From Candidatus Methylopumilus universalis (GTDB lineage Bacteria; Pseudomonadota; Gammaproteobacteria; Burkholderiales; Methylophilaceae), in contig CAMCXI010000001.1 of the NCBI GenBank assembly GCA_945883335.1, positions 186,001 to 250,000 on the forward strand: a DNA stretch of 64,000 bases, in the 5' to 3' direction. The notes under the pieces were generated by a model. It saw only the letters and a program-made list of their open reading frames with translations. It did not search any database and was not told the DNA's origin. The position numbers and the translations under genes were made by a program. Below are positions 60,659-64,000 of the stretch, one piece after another (the first letter of the stretch is position 1; the number at the start of each line of letters is the position of its first letter).

Positions 60659-62305
60659 CTAATTGGCTCTTTGATAGAGCCTGAATTTTTCGTGTCTATC
60701 TGCTGGGCGTTTATATTGCCAAATCACTTTCCAACTCTCACCTGGATTAATATCTCCATGATTTTTGTTTTCTTGCACCAAATACAAACGGCAATTTGGC
60801 TCAGCGTTTTTTTGTAAAGGTATGACACGCAAGTTGGTGTAGTAGTCTAATAAGGCTTGTTGTGATTGACCGAAGCCAACGCTGTTGATACAGCCATGTT
60901 TTGCAGGCAGAGCTTTTTGAAAGCTAAGCATCACACCTCTATAGCTTTTTGCAGAATCTATCATAGGCAACCATAGCGCCATGAGCAGGGTCCACGCCAT
61001 TGTGATTCCTACAGCCCAATCAGTCACTGCAGCTCGGTTAGAGCGTTTTGCATTGATGGTAATCGCCCAAATAAACGTAGCAAATAGCGCTATCATTAGC
61101 GAGGGGATATTGATATGGGCTTCAGCAAGGCCCGATAGAAAATGCATGCGCCCTGACAATTTTGCTGGATAGCCAGTTACGATGGCAAACCAACCTAGCC
61201 AAATCAGGATGCCCATTAATCCAAATAAAATCAGACCAAACCAATTGAGTGCGCCAGCAGCGCCGCGTTTAAGGGTTTCAGCGCATCCACCAGCCATGGC
61301 TACTAATGGCAAAAGAAGAGTCAGTGCGTTGACGTCAATGTTTTTAGACTTTAATCCAATGACAAAAAAGCCGATCAGGAAAAACGTAATAATCAGTTGA
61401 AATCTTGGTTTAAATAATAAGCTAGAACGGAAGCGCCAAATGCCCCAAGCGGCGATTGGCAAAGCAGGCCAGGCAAACCAACACAGGGTGCGGATGGAAT
61501 ATAAATGGTTGAGTTGCGTGAATTCGATTTGATGTTGCCACCAATCGCTTAAATGGCTTGGTGAGATATGCCAAATTAAAGCCGGCCATAATAAAATCCA
61601 AGGCGCCAATGTGAAACTGGCTAAGCCAAGGACAATCGCATAGCTTTTGGAACGCCAAGCCTTAAAGAGTAAAGGTAAAGTAATCGCTGTAAGTAAGCTA
61701 ATCGCGGCTGTCATAAGCCCAGTAGACATAAAGCTGATGCCGATGCCTGTGCCAAGCAATACGCTGGCTCTGAATGGACGGCGTTTAGCAAGTGCTAATG
61801 CGTAGAAGGCCATGGCACTGCCTGTTAAGGCTGAGACTTCGGGCATTAATGAATGCGCGGTTACAATGAGCCCGATAGAACTCAGCAAAATGAAAGTAGT
61901 TTGGCGGCCAATGCCCTCGCCCCAAAGTTCTCGACCTATCATACCTGTGATGAGTAGTGTTAACGCCATCCAGAAGCCACTCACAATGCGGGCTGCATCA
62001 TGTGTATTTAAAATAGGGCTTAGTAGTTTTGAAGCAGTTGCCGCAGAAAGGTAATACAGCGGTGGATTTTTAATCCTAGTTTCGCCAACGGCGATAGGGT
62101 CAAGCAAATGTTCGCCAGCGAGCATGGATTTGATAATGCTGATGCTGGTGGATTCGTTGGGCTTCCAAGGTTGATGGCCGATCAGTCCTAAACACACCCA
62201 AATAAAGCATAGAATAATCAGTAGGCGCATCTTTGCTGCCTCACCTATTCTTGCTCTTGGTGTGGCTAGATTGCCTTGCCAATCATGATCAATCTCAAAT
62301 GCCAT
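60659..62305 (-). CDS. ArnT/PMT-like glycosyltransferase family 39 membrane protein
   Basis: N-terminal PWKPNESTSISI...ETRIKNPPLYYLSA with many TM segments. Confidence 0.8.
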   Translation of the reverse strand: MAFEIDHDWQGNLATPRARIGEAAKMRLLIILCFIWVCLGLIGHQPWKPNESTSISIIKSMLAGEHLLDPIAVGETRIKNPPLYYLSAATASKLLSPILNTHDAARIVSGFWMALTLLITGMIGRELWGEGIGRQTTFILLSSIGLIVTAHSLMPEVSALTGSAMAFYALALAKRRPFRASVLLGTGIGISFMSTGLMTAAISLLTAITLPLLFKAWRSKSYAIVLGLASFTLAPWILLWPALIWHISPSHLSDWWQHQIEFTQLNHLYSIRTLCWFAWPALPIAAWGIWRFRSSLLFKPRFQLIITFFLIGFFVIGLKSKNIDVNALTLLLPLVAMAGGCAETLKRGAAGALNWFGLILFGLMGILIWLGWFAIVTGYPAKLSGRMHFLSGLAEAHINIPSLMIALFATFIWAITINAKRSNRAAVTDWAVGITMAWTLLMALWLPMIDSAKSYRGVMLSFQKALPAKHGCINSVGFGQSQQALLDYYTNLRVIPLQKNAEPNCRLYLVQENKNHGDINPGESWKVIWQYKRPADRHEKFRLYQRAN

Positions 62306-62359
62306 CTAGATTTTTCCTTGATTTGATGCGCTGTTTTTAGTTAAAGGATAGTCTAAAAT

Positions 62360-62387
62360 AAAAAAGGCAGCGTGAGCTGCCTTTTTT
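62360..62387 (-). terminator. Rho-independent terminator of rpmE (bidirectional hairpin)
   Basis: aaaaaggcagcgtgagctgcctttttt. Confidence 0.8.
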
Positions 62388-62403
62388 GAGTATGCACCCA
62401 ACA

Positions 62404-62610
62404 TTACATGCCGTATTTTTGGCGGAATTTTTCAACACGACCAGCAGTGTCTAAAATCTTTTGCTTGCCTGTGTAGAATGGATGGCATTGTGAACATACT
62501 TCGATGTTCAAGTCTTTGCTGTTAGTAGAACGCGTTTTGAACTTGCTGCCGCAGCTGCAAGATACGTTAATTTCGTTGTACTCTGGATGAATTTCGGCCT
62601 TCATGGTCAA
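62404..62610 (-). CDS. rpmE: 50S ribosomal protein bL31 (C+ zinc-type)
   Basis: [27 protein letters not shown]...[13 protein letters not shown]. Confidence 0.96.
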   Translation of the reverse strand: MTMKAEIHPEYNEINVSCSCGSKFKTRSTNSKDLNIEVCSQCHPFYTGKQKILDTAGRVEKFRQKYGM

Positions 62611-62699
62611 ATCTCTTTCAATAGCTTTTTACTGAGCCCGCAATTATCAATGAATTATTTAAATTAAGCAACTACTACGCTGATATTTAAGCCGAGCAA

Positions 62700-63959
62700 T
62701 TAACCTCTGCGCATGCTATCAAAGAAGTCAGCGTTGTTTTTGGTTGCTTTGATTTTGTCGAGCAAGAATTCCATCGCTTCCAAGTCGTCCATTGGGTAGA
62801 GCAATTTACGTAGCACCCAAATCTTTTGCAGAATATCTTTTTCAATCAACAGTTCTTCACGGCGTGTACCAGACTTATTGACGTTAATCGCTGGATAAAT
62901 GCGTTTTTCAGCCATGCGGCGGTCAAGATGGATTTCCATATTGCCCGTGCCTTTAAATTCTTCATAAATCACGTCATCCATACGAGAGCCTGTATCTACA
63001 AGCGCTGTTGCGATGATGGTGAGCGATCCGCCTTCTTCAATATTACGTGCCGCACCAAAGAAGCGTTTTGGACGCTGTAGCGCATTGGCATCCACACCGC
63101 CGGTTAATACTTTGCCTGAGGCTGGAACAACCGTGTTGTAAGCGCGCGCCAGGCGGGTGATGGAGTCTAACAAAATCACCACATCCTTTTTATGTTCAAC
63201 CAGACGTTTTGCTTTTTCTAGTACCATTTCAGCCACTTGTACGTGACGTGTTGCCGGCTCATCAAAGGTTGAAGCAACCACTTCGCCTTTTACAGAGCGC
63301 GTCATTTCCGTTACTTCTTCAGGACGCTCATCGATCAATAGTACGATTAAGCTAACATCAGGATGATTGGCGGTAATCGCATGTGCAATATGTTGCATCA
63401 TCACGGTTTTACCGCTTTTTGGACTTGCCACTAAAAGCGCACGTTGACCACGGCCAATTGGCGCAATCATGTCAATCACTCGGCCAGTGACATTTTCTTC
63501 ACTGCGAATATCACGCTCTAATGTAAGCGGGATGGTCGGAAATAGTGGTGTTAAGTTTTCAAATAGAATCTTGTTCTTGGTGTTTTCTGGGGATTCACCA
63601 TTGACGCTATCGACTTTGACTAAAGCAAAATAACGTTCGCCATCTTTAGGGGTACGAATCTCGCCTTGTATGGTGTCGCCAGTGTGTAAATTGAAACGAC
63701 GAATTTGTGAAGGTGAAACATAAATATCATCTGGGCCTGCTAAGTACGAAGTATCTGGTGAGCGCAAAAAGCCAAAGCCATCTTGCAAGACTTCTAAAGT
63801 ACCATCCCCAAAAATGCTATCGCCTTTTTTGGCGGTATTTTTCAACAAAGCAAATATTAAGTCTTGCTTGCGCATACGGCTCGCGTTTTCAATCTCGCTG
63901 GCGATGGCCATATCGACGAGTTCTGTGACTGGGAGATGTTTTAGGTCTGATAGATGCAT
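62700..63959 (-). CDS. rho: Transcription termination factor Rho
   Basis: [37 protein letters not shown]. Confidence 0.98.
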   Translation of the reverse strand: MHLSDLKHLPVTELVDMAIASEIENASRMRKQDLIFALLKNTAKKGDSIFGDGTLEVLQDGFGFLRSPDTSYLAGPDDIYVSPSQIRRFNLHTGDTIQGEIRTPKDGERYFALVKVDSVNGESPENTKNKILFENLTPLFPTIPLTLERDIRSEENVTGRVIDMIAPIGRGQRALLVASPKSGKTVMMQHIAHAITANHPDVSLIVLLIDERPEEVTEMTRSVKGEVVASTFDEPATRHVQVAEMVLEKAKRLVEHKKDVVILLDSITRLARAYNTVVPASGKVLTGGVDANALQRPKRFFGAARNIEEGGSLTIIATALVDTGSRMDDVIYEEFKGTGNMEIHLDRRMAEKRIYPAINVNKSGTRREELLIEKDILQKIWVLRKLLYPMDDLEAMEFLLDKIKATKNNADFFDSMRRG

Positions 63960-64000
63960 ATGAGGGAGCTCACTGGAAAACGAAACTACTTAAGAGGGAT

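Noticed and set aside
1-64000. CRISPR array, toxin-antitoxin, restriction or other defence locus
   Set aside because: No regularly spaced direct repeats and no recognisable defence proteins; gene content is core metabolism and envelope functions.

Overview
This 64 kb window (about 70 protein-coding genes) looks like the chromosome of a methylotrophic betaproteobacterium, probably Methylophilaceae-like; that placement is inferred from gene content. It is mostly conserved housekeeping DNA: metXW, aspS, nadA, ruvCAB, tol-pal-cpoB, queEC, rpsP-rimM-trmD-rplS, xerD, rpsU-yqeY-dnaG-rpoD, the molybdenum-cofactor genes moaA-mobA-mobB-moeA, rpmE and rho. It also holds a lanthanide-type methanol dehydrogenase cluster (xoxF-xoxJ-xoxG, a second lipoprotein cytochrome c, and an NDH-2-like gene) and a nearby PQQ 'quinoprotein relay' and TonB region. 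The most distinctive locus lies just downstream of rpoD. There a tRNA-Ile(CAU) gene is split immediately after its anticodon by a 205-nt ORF-less group I intron resembling the Azoarcus tRNA-Ile intron. It is preceded by an intron-less 43-nt 5' fragment of the same tRNA, and a 136-bp segment with internal repeats lies between them. Other points of interest are a structured xoxF leader, a TonB-dependent receptor broken by one frameshift, an S16 protein with a long Ala/Glu C-terminal tail carrying a perfect 30-bp tandem repeat, a YihY-cNMP domain fusion, and a degenerate intergenic palindromic repeat. No CRISPR array, rRNA, prophage or IS element was seen.
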